Shown here piece after piece: positions 46,393 through 59,099 of a DNA stretch of 64,000 nt (position 1 is the first letter of the stretch; each line of letters starts with the position of its first letter). The notes below the pieces were generated by a model. The model searched no databases and was not told where the DNA came from. It worked only from the letters and a program-made list of their open reading frames with translations. Source of the DNA: Paracentrotus lividus (taxonomy: Eukaryota; Echinodermata; Echinoidea; Camarodonta; Echinidae); assembly GCA_940671915.1 (NCBI GenBank), contig CALNVZ010003426.1, positions 47,749,653 to 47,813,652 on the forward strand, written 5' to 3'. A program made the translations under genes and the position numbers.

Positions 46393-48889
46393 TCAACCTA
46401 GGAAACCTCAGTGGATTTTTAGCGTTTTAGTAACGCTTATGCTATGTTCTATCATTAAATAGGAATCAATAACATGATATTATCTCACTAAACAATGCGA
46501 GCGCGAAGCGCGAGCTGAAAATTTTAGATATATTAACCTAAAAACACTGCATTGAAAGTTTTTTTTCTTGTGCTAAGCTTTTTAAGAAGAAACTTATCGC
46601 ATTAAAGTAGACAACTGGAGAGTCAAAACTGCTTTTAATTGCAACAAAATTCATACCACTGCAATGAAAAATCTTTACTGATTCAGAATATCTAAACCCC
46701 TTGTCAATATCTGTTTTAGATCGGGAGCTATCACCTTTCAAAGAAGGGCCCCCATTTTCAGGCTTCAGCGGTACCACGCAAGGGCGTCGAGATTATGACG
46801 TCACACCTTGGGCACCCGTACCGTGTCCACTGTATGCACGTGTCCTGCACTGTGCCATATCGCGTACATTGCACATTGTGATTCTTGAAAAATGTCTTTT
46901 TCTCTTCTCATCTCAGGCTTCGCGATCTCCCCAGGCCCTGACTAACTGGTCAAAGGTGATATCTCTTGCCGACTGTTCCTCTACCATTTATCTATATAGG
47001 TTAATCCGTTTCAATGATGAATTATTTTTCATTATATTAACATAATTAGAATAGGCCTATCCTCAGCACGAGAGTGAGTGAAAAAATGATAACAAAACAA
47101 AGTGACATTGTTTTCATTGTGGACTGTTCAAATCACACTTTTAGTTTTGTTGTCATATATGACAAATTATTGGGTAACCAATAATCCTATATATCTTATA
47201 TTTGTAAGCTTATATAATCTTGAAATTGTTCATTTGGTTCTTGGTAAGTCTCTATATTATTTGCTGTGGCAGATCCCGAGATAATTCATCCGTTAGCTAT
47301 AACATATTCGTCCAACTTTTGGATGGAATACTCTTTCACGTTCTTCAGTTATAAGTTGAGAAGCTTCTTTTCATGGTTTTTAGATATTGTTCAGGATGAA
47401 TACATTATTTTTGTAGATCGATCCTTGTTGCATGAATTTGGACAGCATTTTGCATTTGTGAAAAAGCATGCAGTGTTACGAGAGAGCGACTGTATCTCCA
47501 TCCGCTCGCTGCGGACTGATACTACACCTACGCCCATCGTTGCGTTGTAAGAGATTTAAGCCAAACTGAAATCAGTAGAATGTGTAATATTGCAACAATT
47601 CACGGCTTACATCATTGATGTCTTAAAATATTCTGTCTTCTTTATATATATATGATTTTATTTTAAGGAAGTTTCTGGGGTCTTTGTAGGCCATCTGAAT
47701 TTCGATATAATATAAAGGAATTTGAAGGAGATGTGACATGCACCTTGTCAATTAATGATGGTAGTGTTAACCGTGTAAGTTAGTGGGAAAGTCATGGACG
47801 GTGGCATGATATATTTTGCTCTAAAACCTTATTGGAGGGGATTCATATTTTAAAAAAAAAAATCATATTAAATCAATATAGAGATTCAACACAGAATAAT
47901 CTTCTTAAAATGAAGTCGCTATAAAATTAACGTGGAATTTAAGCATTATATCTCAATGTCACATGGCGCAAGTTAACATTTCACCAACAAAACCAACGGG
48001 CCGCACCCGGTTCCAGCGGCCCTCGTGAGAGATGATTGCACGGCAATATCGGTTGTTTTATCGTGATTTGCACAAACTCTTCAAATCCATCGCAGGCAAG
48101 TTAATCTACGAAAATCCAATACTAAGATACCAATATCTCAAACACGATATCTTAGGATATTGACAACCCTGGGCAGTGAATTTGCCCAACTGGTGTAGAA
48201 TCAGGTTGTGATATAAGAGCCATATTATCTGCGATGACACCAGCTATAGCAGCTAGTACGTGCGAGCAATCTTGTTTACGTGTATTATATACGTAGCATC
48301 AAGTCTGCAGCGGCAGCTCAGATCAGCGCTGGCTGTGTTCGAGCTGTCCAGGGTGCGACTCACAAACCAGGAGCTCGCTCTGCACGCCGAGCGCCCATTT
48401 GGGGGCGGATTAAGACAAGAAACGTTAGAATAACCCATTTACAGCTATTTTCTGAGAGATTGCAAGGTCATGTTTTCAAATTCAATCGTAATAATACGAA
48501 GGAAAGTCTATTCGTAACATTAATTTGGCATTATATAGCAAGATATGTGGTATTCTTCTTCTCGTGTGGTTACTTAAAGCAATGCGAGCGCAAAGCGCGA
48601 GCCGAAATTTGTTGATAGATAAATTATATCAAACGTGAAAACAGTGGATTTTTAAGTACAGCTTTTCATGCTATGGTTTATAAGGAGATAGCAATTATCT
48701 CACTAATCAATGTGGAGGTCCGCGAATGCGAGGCTGACCATTTTAGAATATATCAACCTAAATTGCATTGAAAGTTTGTTGTGTGTGTCTATGTCTTTTT
48801 TACAGTAAGATCTCTTATCTAATTAAAACTAGGCGGAGCGCAGATAGCGGAGGCCGAAAATTTTTTAATAAAAGTCAAAGAGTCAATAT

Positions 48890-49385
48890 GGCACCCTGGT
48901 TAGGTCAATCTGGGCGGCCTCTTAAGCTATCCGGGTCCATTTGGGCGCCTCCTGATGTGTTATCATCGAATTAACGCCACATGTCGCCGCCAAAGTTTCA
49001 AAATCACTTTTGGCTGCCCCTGGGTTTAGATACATTTGGGCGCCCCTAATTCAAGATCAAAGTAGCGCCCAACTTGAATTTTAAGATCCTATATTGTTAG
49101 GGTCAATTTTGCGCCCCCTAAATTTAAGATCGAAGTGGCTCCCCTCTATAGTTTAGAGATCAGTATGGCGCCCCTGATTTTAAGGTTTATTGGCGCCCTT
49201 AGTTTAAAGTTGGTTTTGGCGCCCCTAAATTTAAGATAGAATTGGCGACCATTATGACGCGCCTTTTTCCCTTTGTATCCTTTCCCCTTCCCGCTCTTTT
49301 TCCTTTCTCTTTTTTTTTTTTTATATCTTCAAAGATTTCCTCTTTCTCCTGTTTTGGCGCCCCTGTTCGCCTACCCCCTGTCGGC
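48890..49385. repeat. GGCGCCCC tandem array (block B, left of gap)
   Basis: Counterpart of 29655-30095. Confidence 0.85.
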
Positions 49386-49913
49386 CTACCGCCCCCCCCC
49401 ATGCGCGCATGAATTAATTTGTTATGTGGAAGAAGTTTTTGTGTGTTGACTATGTAATTATGGCAAGATAAATTGTTACCTGAGTAAAAAGAGAAAATGT
49501 TGGGGAAAAAATAATTTCATTAACTAATTAATAACTGGAAAAATGTATATCATACTTAAGCACATGCCGTAATATAAGGTACATACTCCTTTACGGTTGC
49601 TGCTAATAGCAATTCGTAAACATTTGATGAAAACAAAATTATATGATTAAGAACAAATACATTTCCTGCAGCTATGAATTTTAGTCCTAATTTCAATGCT
49701 AATTACTGTAAGCTGAAAACTCGGAATGAATTTAAATGCCGCTTATGGCGGTATTGCGCCATCATAACAGCGTCTCTGCTAAATTGAATTACTGTTTTGC
49801 GTATATAGTGCACTTAATCGGAATTTGATCAAATGAAACATGTAATTGATTGCTGGAAAAGGGAATATGATTCCCTGATTAATTCCATATATCTTTTAAA
49901 ACCCAATATTTTC

Positions 49914-50240
49914 GGCTCGCGCTTCGCGCTCGCGGATACTAAATTATAATGCACAAATAACTCAAATTTTGAGCTCAAAATTTTTCGGCTCGCGCTTCGC
50001 GCTCGCAGATACTTAATAGGGTCTACAATGCACAATTATCTAAAAAAATTAATTAATACTAGAAAGTGCCCCTTTATTTATTCCATATATCTTTTAAAAC
50101 CCAATATTTTCGGCTCGCGCTTCGCGCTCGCTGATACTAAATCATAATGCACAAATAACTTCAATTTTGAGCTCAAAGTTTTCAGCTCGCGCTTCGCGCT
50201 CGCAGATACTTTATAGATCTACAATACACAATTATCTTTT
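49914..50240. repeat. GCTCGCGCTTCGCGCTCGC array (block B, left of gap)
   Basis: Four clean units in reverse orientation, spaced about 75-120 bp; cleaner than the copy at 30588, suggesting better consensus here. Confidence 0.88.
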
Positions 50241-50307
50241 GAAAAATTAATTAATACTAAAAAAGTGCCCCTTTATTTATTCCATATATCTTTTATAACC
50301 CAAAATT

Positions 50308-50332
50308 NNNNNNNNNNNNNNNNNNNNNNNNN
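50308..50332. other. Assembly gap, 25 N, flanked by overlapping sequence
   Basis: The sequence after the gap (50333-51710) repeats 48957-50307. The gap therefore probably has zero or negative true length. Confidence 0.97.
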
Positions 50333-50339
50333 CTGTGTA

Positions 50340-50795
50340 TATATCATACGAAATTAACCCACATGTCGCCGCCAAAAGTTTCAATACATCTTTTGGCGCC
50401 CCTGGGTTTGGATACATTTGGCGCCCCTAATTCAAGATCAAAGTACGTCGCCCAACTTAAATTTAAGATCCTATATTGTTTAGGTCAATTTGCGTCCCCC
50501 TAAATTTAAGATCGAAGTGGCTCCCCCTTTATAGTTTAGAGATCATGTATGGCGCCCCTAAAATTTTACAGGTATTATTGGACGCCCCTTAAGTTTAAGT
50601 TGATTTATGGCGCCCCTAATATTTAAGATAGAATTGGCGACCATATATGACGCCCTTTTTCCCTTTGTATCCTTTCCCCTTTCCCGCTCTTTTTCCTTTC
50701 TTCTCTTCTTTTTTTTTTTTTTTATTTTTTATCTTCAAAGATTTCTCTTTCTCCTGTTTTGGCGCCCCTGTCGCGGCTACCCCCTGTCGCCTACC
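50340..50795. repeat. GGCGCCCC tandem array (block B, right of gap)
   Basis: Second occurrence of the 48890-49385 array. Confidence 0.85.
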
Positions 50796-51304
50796 TCCCC
50801 CCCATGCGCGCATGAATTAATTTGTTATGTGGAAAGTTTTTGTGTGTTGACTATGTAATTATGCAAGATAAATTGTTACCTGAGTAAAAAGAGAAAATGT
50901 TGGGGAAAAAATAATTTCATTAACTAATTAATAACTGAAAAATGTATATCATACTTAAGCACATGCCGTAATATAAAGGTACATACTCCTTTACGGTTGC
51001 TGCTAATAGCAATTCGTAAACATTTGTGATGAAACAAAATTATATGATTAAGAACAAAATACATTTCCTGCAGCTATGAATTTTAGTCCTAATTTCAATG
51101 CTAATTACTGTAGCTGAAAACTCGGAATGAAATTTAAATGCCGCTTATGGCGGTTTGCGCCATCATAACAGCGTCTCTGCTAAATTGAATTACTGTTTTG
51201 CGTATATAGTGCACTAATCGGAATTTTGATCAAATGAAACATGTAATTGATTGCTGGAAAGGGAATATGATTCCTGATTAATTCCATATATCTTTTAAAA
51301 ACCC

Positions 51305-51870
51305 AATATTTTCGGCTCGCGCTTCGCGCTCGCTTGGATATCAAATATAATGCAGCAATAACTCAAATTTTGAGCTCAAAATTTTTTCGGCTCGCGCTTC
51401 GCGCTCCAGATACTTAATAGGGTCTACATAGCACAATTATCTAAAAATAAAATTAATTAATACTAGAAAGTGCCCCTTTATTTATTCCATATATCTTTTA
51501 AAAACCCAATATTTTTCGGCTCGCGCTTCGCGCTCGCTGATCTAATCATAATGCACAAATAACTTCAATTTTGAGCTCAAATGTTTTCAGCTCGCGGCTT
51601 CGCGCTCGCAGATACTTTATAGATCTACAATACACAATTATCTTTTGAAAAATTAATTAATACTAAAAAAAGTGCCCCTTTTATTTATTACATAATATCT
51701 TTTATAACCCAAAATTTTCGGCTCGCGCCTTCGCGCTTCGCTGCCTATCATAATGCACAAAATAACTCCAACTCTAAAATTGTTTAAGATAATTCCTCGT
51801 TTTAGGTCAGTATAGGCCTATAAATCGGGGATTGTCTAAAACTCGCGCTCCGCGCTCGTTTGCTCGCTCC
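51305..51870. repeat. GCTCGCGCTTCGCGCTCGC array (block B, right of gap)
   Basis: Second occurrence of 49914-50240, extending further to ACTCGCGCTCCGCGCTCG at 51840. Confidence 0.85.
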
Positions 51871-53179
51871 GCTCTTAAGATTTTTTTTTTCATCCCCTCA
51901 ACCCCCCCCCCCTTGGAAAAAACCTAGATCCGCCCCTGGCACATCTATTGGTTGACCTAAGTTTATAAAACCTTTAATGATTCGTTGATGATAAAGGATT
52001 GGGCGTGACAGATATAATATAAGGATGGTCCTTAAAGAGATAAGATCGGAATACGCATCAAGGATTATATTAGCGCGCTATTATCTTTTGAGATAAGATA
52101 AGAGATAATAGAAAAGATAAGACAATTTTCAGAATACCGGCCCAGAATACAAACTTTTCAAGGCGTTGATCCATTTTTATGACGGGGGAGGGGCAAGATG
52201 AACCAGCGATGATTTGCACACGGTGTAGAATTTGTATATCAAGCGGACAATTGAATTAAGGAAACAATTTCGTGTCTCCTTTATAATGTGTCCACCTGGC
52301 TAAACCTCGTACCCAAAGAAGGAATGTTCATCCAACATTTGCTAGTATTGGGGAAGATGACAATGTATTTATCTAGACAATTTATGTTGACATGTTCATA
52401 TCGGTTTTACACGTTAGCCGTTAATAACATAGAGACGGACTCACATCGCGTAGCCTATGATTAAAGGTGGACACAGTAGCGCTATTACGGGAATGTTTTG
52501 TAGTTTATATCCACTTGGTCTAACAGCAGTTGCTCTACATCTCTGATTGTCTTATACCACATGGGCTAAACCAAAATGATCTACTAACAATTTGGTCTTA
52601 TTTCCTTTTGGTCTAATATATACTTGCTGTAATTCTCATTTGGTCTATAGTCGCTTTTTCTCATTGCCAATTCGAATGATAGCTAAATTGTCCAATAGCA
52701 TTTCCGTCTAATTTCCAAATGAATAGTTGAACTATTACCAGTTTGTTACAGAAATTGACCAAGTGGTGTTAGACCAAGTAGGGAATTGTAAAACGGCGAA
52801 GTAGAAATGAGACCAAAGGACTAGACGAATGGTTATAGACGAAATGGAATAAGACCATGTGGGATGAGACCATACCGGCATTAGCCAAAATGGGTTTAGA
52901 CGATCTGGAAATTTGCCAATGTTTTGTTCCTTGGGTAGGTCCCCGCGATAGATCATTGTAATATCTCCTTGTTTAGGTGCTTTAGGAAGGTATTGCCAGA
53001 GCTCCTGTATGATGAGGGGGTATCGACAATCTTTTAATCAAAATTGTTTTGTTAAAAAATATTAAGCCCCCTTCCCTGTGGAAATCTTCCGAAGCCTATG
53101 TTGATGGTGGTAGTGATGATATTGTCAATAGTGCTAGTGATCTTGATAATGTTTAATACACACTGAAAACCTAAATGGG

Positions 53180-53600
53180 TAGACCGACTAGCTTTAAAGC
53201 TAGTCGTAGTGATGCCCAGACTGACTAGCTTTAAAGCTAGTACCAGTCACGACGGGACTAGTTTTCCTTCAACACATCCGGCTTATTACGGGACTAGCTT
53301 TAAAAGCTCGTCCGTCCTCTACCTAGGGACTAGCTTGAAGCTAGTCCGTAAGTTAGTCGTCACGGGACTATGTTTTAATGTTAGTCGTCCATCGCGGACT
53401 AGCTTTAAAGGCTAGTCGCGTTTTGACCGACTAGTTTGATGGACTAGGGCATACAAAGCTAGTCGTATGATGCCCAGACTGACGAGGGCTTTGGACGCAG
53501 GACTAGCTTTACGCTAGTCCGTCAAGGTGTCAAAACTAGTAGTGCGCTTGTCTGCTCGCGATGTTTTACTTCTGTCTTGACGACTAGGCATTAGCCAAAT
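53180..53600. repeat. Palindromic tandem array, left
   Basis: GACTAGCTTTAAAGCTAGTC-type units as at 1650-2130, but with extra single-base insertions. Confidence 0.85.
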
Positions 53601-55014
53601 AGTTTAATATGGCTTATCAGCTTGTTCAGAGACGTCAAATCTGAAATATGAGAAACATTTTAAAGATACGTTAATTTTTTTAGCAAAAATTCAGGAATTC
53701 AGCCAAAACATTTTTTATTATGATGATATCAGAATACAGGAATTAATACAAGAGGCCATTAGTTAACATTATGGCAATTATCAATAATGTGATGTTGAGA
53801 TTTATTTGGAAAATCAAATGTGAATACATTACACTGAACCCCAATTTTGAATTTATACTTTATATGCTTGGCTTTCAGTGCGGGGTTTGAATGTCACGAC
53901 TGGGGGGGGGGGGGGGAGGGGGCTTAAAAAGGCATTTAGCATTATATTCAACATAGCCATTTTGCCTCTTTAATTAGCTTCACTAGCTGCTGCACTTTAA
54001 AAATTCAAGGGGGACGATTCCAGAAAAAAAATTCGAGGGGTGAAACGGTCCCCACTGTCCCCGGGCCCCCCCCCCTGGCTTGCATCATCATTGTCTTGTT
54101 TGTTGTAGGCCTGCCTATTTTTGCATTTTCTACGCATATCTTTCTTGAGTGCCACATCAGACTGAATCCCGCAATCGCGCCTCTAATCCAATATTCTGTT
54201 CTTTCAGATAATAGTCTAAAAGAAATAGTGGCACATATAATTCTTAGAATTAGAATTGAATTCATTATTTAATGTTGCTATTATCGTTGTCAGTAACACA
54301 CACGCAATTTATAAATTAATTTGGCAAGACAGAATTTGTTTCGCGTTGGTGATTATAGTATTAATCCGAGTGAAAAAATAACGATATCTATGAACTGAAA
54401 AATAAGGAATTCAAAAAGAGTACTCACACATATCACATGAAGGAGATCGCCATTATCATCAAAATCTTCAGTTTTACGGGGTATATCGGATCTGCTTCCT
54501 TACAGTTTGCCCATTAAATAGATTTCACATACAGATAATTCAAATAATAGATGATGTCCTTTTCGCAATGCGCATGTTATTCACTCGATGCTATTCACCT
54601 TGTATTCACTGCTGTTGCTTAGCCGGGCATTCACCAGTAATCTATAAGAATAGACCACATTCTTGGGTTCTATAGTAACGAGGTATTCAATTTGTTTGTA
54701 ATTAAAGAATGGAGAACAACAGTTTGAACCTACTCGTGAATTGCATTCTTGTCGTGATTGATGTTATGTATCGTAAGCTTTAAGATTGTCAGGTCAAAAC
54801 AACCTTTGTTTGAGAATAATGTATTCACTTGATTATGTTCGGAAACATGCCGCTCTAAATTTACCATGGAGATAATAATTGACATTGCATCTGTGTGTAT
54901 TTCAAAAGCTAGTCAGTCATTTTAATTGTAAGCGATATTGCAGCTATGTGTATCAAATCCTAGTCGGTCATTCTAATGGGTAAACTGAGGCTACCATTCC
55001 AATTTTATTGTGTT

Positions 55015-55200
55015 AGTCCGTCGCATCGACGGACTAACATGAAGTGTGACGGACTAGCTTTAAAGCTCGTCCGTCAAGTTGAGAGATTTGGATTCAGTTG
55101 TAAGCTAGTCCGTCTCGACGGACTAACATGACACACTAGCTTTAAAACTAGTCCGTCTTGACTGACTAGCTTTAAAGCTAGTCCGTCCACTGACGGACGA
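55015..55200. repeat. Palindromic tandem array, right
   Basis: About five units; AGTCCGTC.TCGACGGACTA and GACTAGCTTTAAAGCTAGTC alternate cleanly here. Confidence 0.85.
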
Positions 55201-55216
55201 GGTTAGGTTTTCAGTG

Positions 55217-56033
55217 CATGACCTTCAAACACCCAATAAGGTCTGTATGTTATTCCATGCGTTATATAGCATCTTAATTTTTGTGTTGTTGTTTATTTTC
55301 CTTGTGAAAGGAGTTTCGTTGAATGGGACGATTTCCAAGCTAAAGTTCTCATCATTGCAACTTGGTTTGAGGTGGGATTCTTCGGGTTGCAATACGGAAT
55401 AAATTTGGTAACTATACCTTTGGTCATTTAAAATGTAAATAGTAAAGGAAGTTGTTAATGGGATATATTAATTTAGAAAGTAAATAAGGCATCGTATATT
55501 TATTAAAATTATATTTACAAAACAGAAAGTCAGAAAACACAATCTTTGTTTAAATGAAAATTGATAAATTGGATGATACAAAACAGTGATGGAATAAGTA
55601 ATTATACAACAATTTTAAATCCATGTCATGCACGATACATAAAAGTGAAATAAATAAATAATGAAAATAATGAAATAATGAAATAAATCGTAAATAATAA
55701 TAAAGTGTAAATGACTGGAAATACTATCATTTTTCTTCTATAGACAGTAATATTATTTTAAGAGACCCTTGGTAGGCTTATGAAATTGTGATATTCACAC
55801 ATTCATATCGTGAAAAATGAATGACCCATAGGGTTAAAAATGTCAGGTGTTTCCTGTCTGACCTGTAGGTTGGCAGTTATGTGTACAGAATAGCTGGCAG
55901 AGTGATTAATTTTTTCGATCCTGGACAAAGTTAAAAAATTTCCTTTAAGACAATACCTGGCTTCTCAGTCAATTACTATAGGGTGATAGTATAATAATAA
56001 TGAAATCCAAACAAATGTTGTTTCCTTCTCCAG
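55217..56033. other. Intron sequence upstream of NIDO exon 56034
   Basis: AT-rich, single-copy looking. I searched it for the missing NIDO exon and saw none. Confidence 0.5.
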
Positions 56034-56171
56034 CGAAACTATTTCCAATGCATCATCGCCTCTGATGAGTTTGAGACGTTCGCCATTTTCATCTATGACC
56101 GAATTGACTGGACTACGGGAGTAGAGAGCAGTGGTGGTGCCGACAATGGTATCGGAGGTACAACTGCCCAG
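56034..56171 (+). CDS. NIDO-domain gene, exon after the missing one
   Basis: Exon of 138 bases, phase 0 at both ends, 46 residues. Acceptor is TTCTCCAG (ends 56033) and donor GTATGA (56172). It encodes NYFQCIIASDEFETF followed by AIFIYDRIDWTTG and a glycine-rich stretch ending GGTTAQ. This matches the 'NTFQ..L.TDG..SFAIFNY..I.W' segment of NIDO domains. A long A-run and AAC/AAAAC microsatellite follow 30 bases into the intron. The stretch that normally precedes NYFQ in the family (a 'TW..VGYF' strand, roughly 25-35 residues) is not encoded here. It should be on the exon missing between 15019 and 56033. Confidence 0.88.
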
Positions 56172-56200
56172 GTATGATCTGAAATCAGACTATCCCAGGT

Positions 56201-56202
<2 letters not shown>

Positions 56203-56236
<34 letters not shown>

Positions 56237-56330
56237 AACAACAACAACAACAAAACAAAACAAAAAACAAAAACAAACAAACAAACAACCAAACAAACAA
56301 AAACAAAAACAAAAACAAAAGGAAACGGAA
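56203..56330. repeat. Poly-A plus (CAA)n/(CAAAA)n microsatellite
   Basis: More than 30 A residues, then CAA repeats, then CAAACAAA and AAAACAAAAAC runs and a GA-rich tail. Frames across it (56131-56427 and the antisense) are low-complexity artefacts. Confidence 0.92.
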
Positions 56331-56507
56331 GAGAGAGAGACAGAGAGAGAAAAGAAAGAATGGGGGGGGGTGTAAAATTGCGAGCGTGACACTTTCACCC
56401 TCAGTACCGCGTTTGACACTCGATTGATCCTGTATATAGTGCGGTACGGTATGTCATGAAACGCCCATTTTGATATTTTTGCATTTTTGGGTTCATTAGG
56501 ATCCAAG

Positions 56508-56590
56508 CTGTCAGAAATTGATGGGATTCAAATTGTCAGACCCCTCCTTTATTTCCTGGGGGCCCTTTAAAGGGCGCCATATTGGTCCAT
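56508..56590. repeat. Left member of a diverged inverted pair
   Basis: GATGGGATTCAAATTGTCAG then ACCCCTCCTTTATTTC is the reverse complement, with substitutions, of 59743-59823. Confidence 0.6.
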
Positions 56591-58538
56591 TAGGAAAATG
56601 TTGTGTATTCCTCCTCAAATCAAATTTTCATTACAATTTTTAATCTAAAATGACCAGAAATGTCATAGTAGTTCATCATCAGTGACATTTCATCTGAACA
56701 GTTCTATTATTTTTACCATAATGGGGCTCAATTGAAGAATTATGACAACAAAATAAAAAATAAAAAATGAAATGTTGAAAAACGGGTCAATTTCCTTTAT
56801 TTTGGGCTAAAATTTTGAAATGAAAAGACACTTCGTAAATATTCAGTGGTATAGATGAAGGACATATATCATACACCATATTTAACAAGTTAAATGTAAA
56901 AAATCAGCCCTAATTATCCCTGGAAATCATAATTCAACAGCAGAGGGCGCCATAAACATTTGGAAAATAATTCAAAATTATCTCAAAAATCATCTTTTGG
57001 ACGCTTTAAATGCACGAACAGAAAGGAGACAAAATAAGTTGATATATACAGTACTTTCCACATGGTAAATAAGGTAATATCGTGCTTTCTTCTTTGTTAC
57101 TTTTATTATGCCCCCCCCCCCGTCACGCCTGCCGATATCACTACAAGTTGTACATTTACTTTGGTATGGATAATCTTCTATTATATTAAATTGTTCATGG
57201 ATTGATCATGGAGGACTCTTTCTTCCATGTGTTGACACTTCAAACCATGCAGAGTTGGGGGATGAAGAACATACAAAAACTAAAAAACAACAAGGAAAAA
57301 TTCAATAACAAATAGCAAGCAAACAAAAAAGCTACCATATCTAAAATGATTTAATTCCAAATTATCGAGGGGTTTGGGAATCATTGCTGTATCATTTGGT
57401 TTCGGTTTAACATTTGCAAGCATTGTTTTTTTTTTAAAAAGACACAGATTACTTTTTAACAGCCGAAAAGGTGATTCGAAATATTTCAGTTGCATTACCC
57501 CCCCCCCCTTGAACCAACACTTCTAACCTGGCCTCTTCGTGTACTGCTCAATTTTGTAAATTGAATGACAGTACCGTTATCTCCCAACACAATCATTAAA
57601 AATTAACAGATATGTTCATGCATAAGTTTCGAACTTCCCCCACCCGCCTAAAAAATAGATTATATATATTGAGGGGGCTCAGATAACATTGAGCCCCCGT
57701 AAATATTTTTGATGCCATATGTACAGTATATCGAAATAATATATAATATTGAAACATTTTCTTTTTTCTTTTCTTTTCTTTCGTTTGTTTGTAGGTTTTA
57801 TTGTTGGAGGGAGGGGGAGGGAATCTCAGATATCATTAAGCCCCTCCAATAACATTAGTGAGGGTGGGAAATCAGTGACCCATCTTCTAATATCTTTTAA
57901 TACAACACACATTTAGCGTCTCTATTGGCATAAAATCAGGTGTCTGATTTACACTTAAATTGCATTTTAAAATAGATACCACTGCAGGGGTCTGAGCCCC
58001 TCCCCCCCCCGCTCCCTCGACTATCTTGGTTGGGGCTGAATACTATGAACCCCAATGTTGAGGGGGCATGGGTATTATTAAGCCCCTCCCCTCCTTGTCC
58101 CCTCCCAATTTGTTTTGAAACATGAGATACATTTCAAATCTCTCAAATAACATCCTTTTAGCCCACCCTGCGATTTCGCAAATCTTTAAGTTTATTTATT
58201 TATTTATTTATTTATTTTTTTATAGGAACCAAAGGGTCACTACTATTTCGGTTGGGTATCAGCCTTTGAACACCCTCGTTATTTGTGGGGTGGGTCTTCT
58301 TTATAATTGAGCCTTACCAAGGGCATACCCCTTCGGTTGGGGCTTAGTCATTGAACCTTCTCGCCCTTTGTTGGGGCTCAGCTACATTTCGGGGGCAGGG
58401 GCTTCATATCATTGAGCCCTCTTGCTCCCAATTTGTTATAAAAGGTTTATTTTTATGAAATTATTTGCTCGCTTTACGAACTCGCATGACTTAATGTCTA
58501 AACCGCCCAACTATCTCGGATTTTGGCTTAGCAATGGT
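56591..58538. other. Intron; no gene recognised
   Basis: AT-rich, with C-runs (57111-57121, 57497-57508), a (TTTA)n run (58192-58220) and a loosely repeated 'TTGAGCCCC/GGGGGCT' theme at 57670-58440. Nothing coding is seen. Confidence 0.5.
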
Positions 58539-59099
58539 CAGGCGCAGATCCAGGGGGCCCAGCGTACCCCTCCTAAAATTAAATATATATAAAAAAAAAG
58601 GGGGGGGGGGGAACAAATAAGACTTGCTGACACGTTTGACCAACATAACCTTCTTGGTGGCTGAAGGCCGAACAAATTAACACCTACCTATCCACCCCCC
58701 CCCCTCCCCGCCGCTTATCGCACGACCAGCGTGACGTGAAAAAAAAAGTTGATGTATCTTTTTGCTCGCTCGGTGTGATGGAAAAAAAATTGGGTGTTCA
58801 AACATCTGAAAATCCAATGTTGATACTGATAGTGAAGGGGTACTACTTTGCTTTTGTGGAGCGGGCATGCGCACAAGATGATACAATTATTATTCTGAAC
58901 CAAGGTCTTGTCCTTGTTTTCGAGTTAAAATGCAAGAACTGGCGGATCAAGGATTTAGAAAATAAAAAAAAAGAAATTTGGAAAAATAGGGGACGCATCC
59001 AAAAATATTCAAATTTAACATGACTGTTCAGTCAATGAGTGGTTTTCAAATTATAGATGGGGTGCGCGTACCCTGCGCCCCCGCCTGGATCCGCCACTG
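58539..59099. mobile_element. CAG…CTG inverted-repeat element (561 bp)
   Basis: Ends CAGGCGCAGATCCAGGGGG and CCGCCTGGATCCGCCACTG. Same kind of ends as the small element at 6625-6768. No clear target duplication. The frame 58736-59023 and its antisense have no known domain. Confidence 0.6.

Larger units (their letters stand above)
46393..53160. repeat. Large duplicated block, copy B, second segment (noisy)
   Basis: Aligns with 27240-32380 with many single-base indels. It is longer because about 1.35 kb occurs twice, on either side of the 50308-50332 gap. No coding sequence is recognised; frames such as 47266-47550 and 48280-48615 have no domain. Confidence 0.7.
53161..55216. mobile_element. 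Complete CACTG-ended element with palindromic subterminal arrays
   Basis: Left end CACTGAAAACCTAA (53161) and right end TTAGGTTTTCAGTG (55216) are inverted repeats. Both ends carry palindromic arrays (53180-53600 and 55015-55200). The bases CA occur on both flanks, consistent with a 2-bp target duplication. The boundary is confirmed because copy 1 at 1629 has different left-flanking DNA. The 2.06-kb interior has no transposase frame. The 5' CACTG and 2-bp flank resemble the 7356-11621 transposon, which could supply the enzyme (inference). Confidence 0.75.

Noticed and set aside
56131..56506. Lysine/glutamine/asparagine-rich frame and its phenylalanine-rich antisense
   Set aside because: Pure microsatellite translation (poly-A, CAA, CAAAA) overlapping the true NIDO exon 56034-56171.
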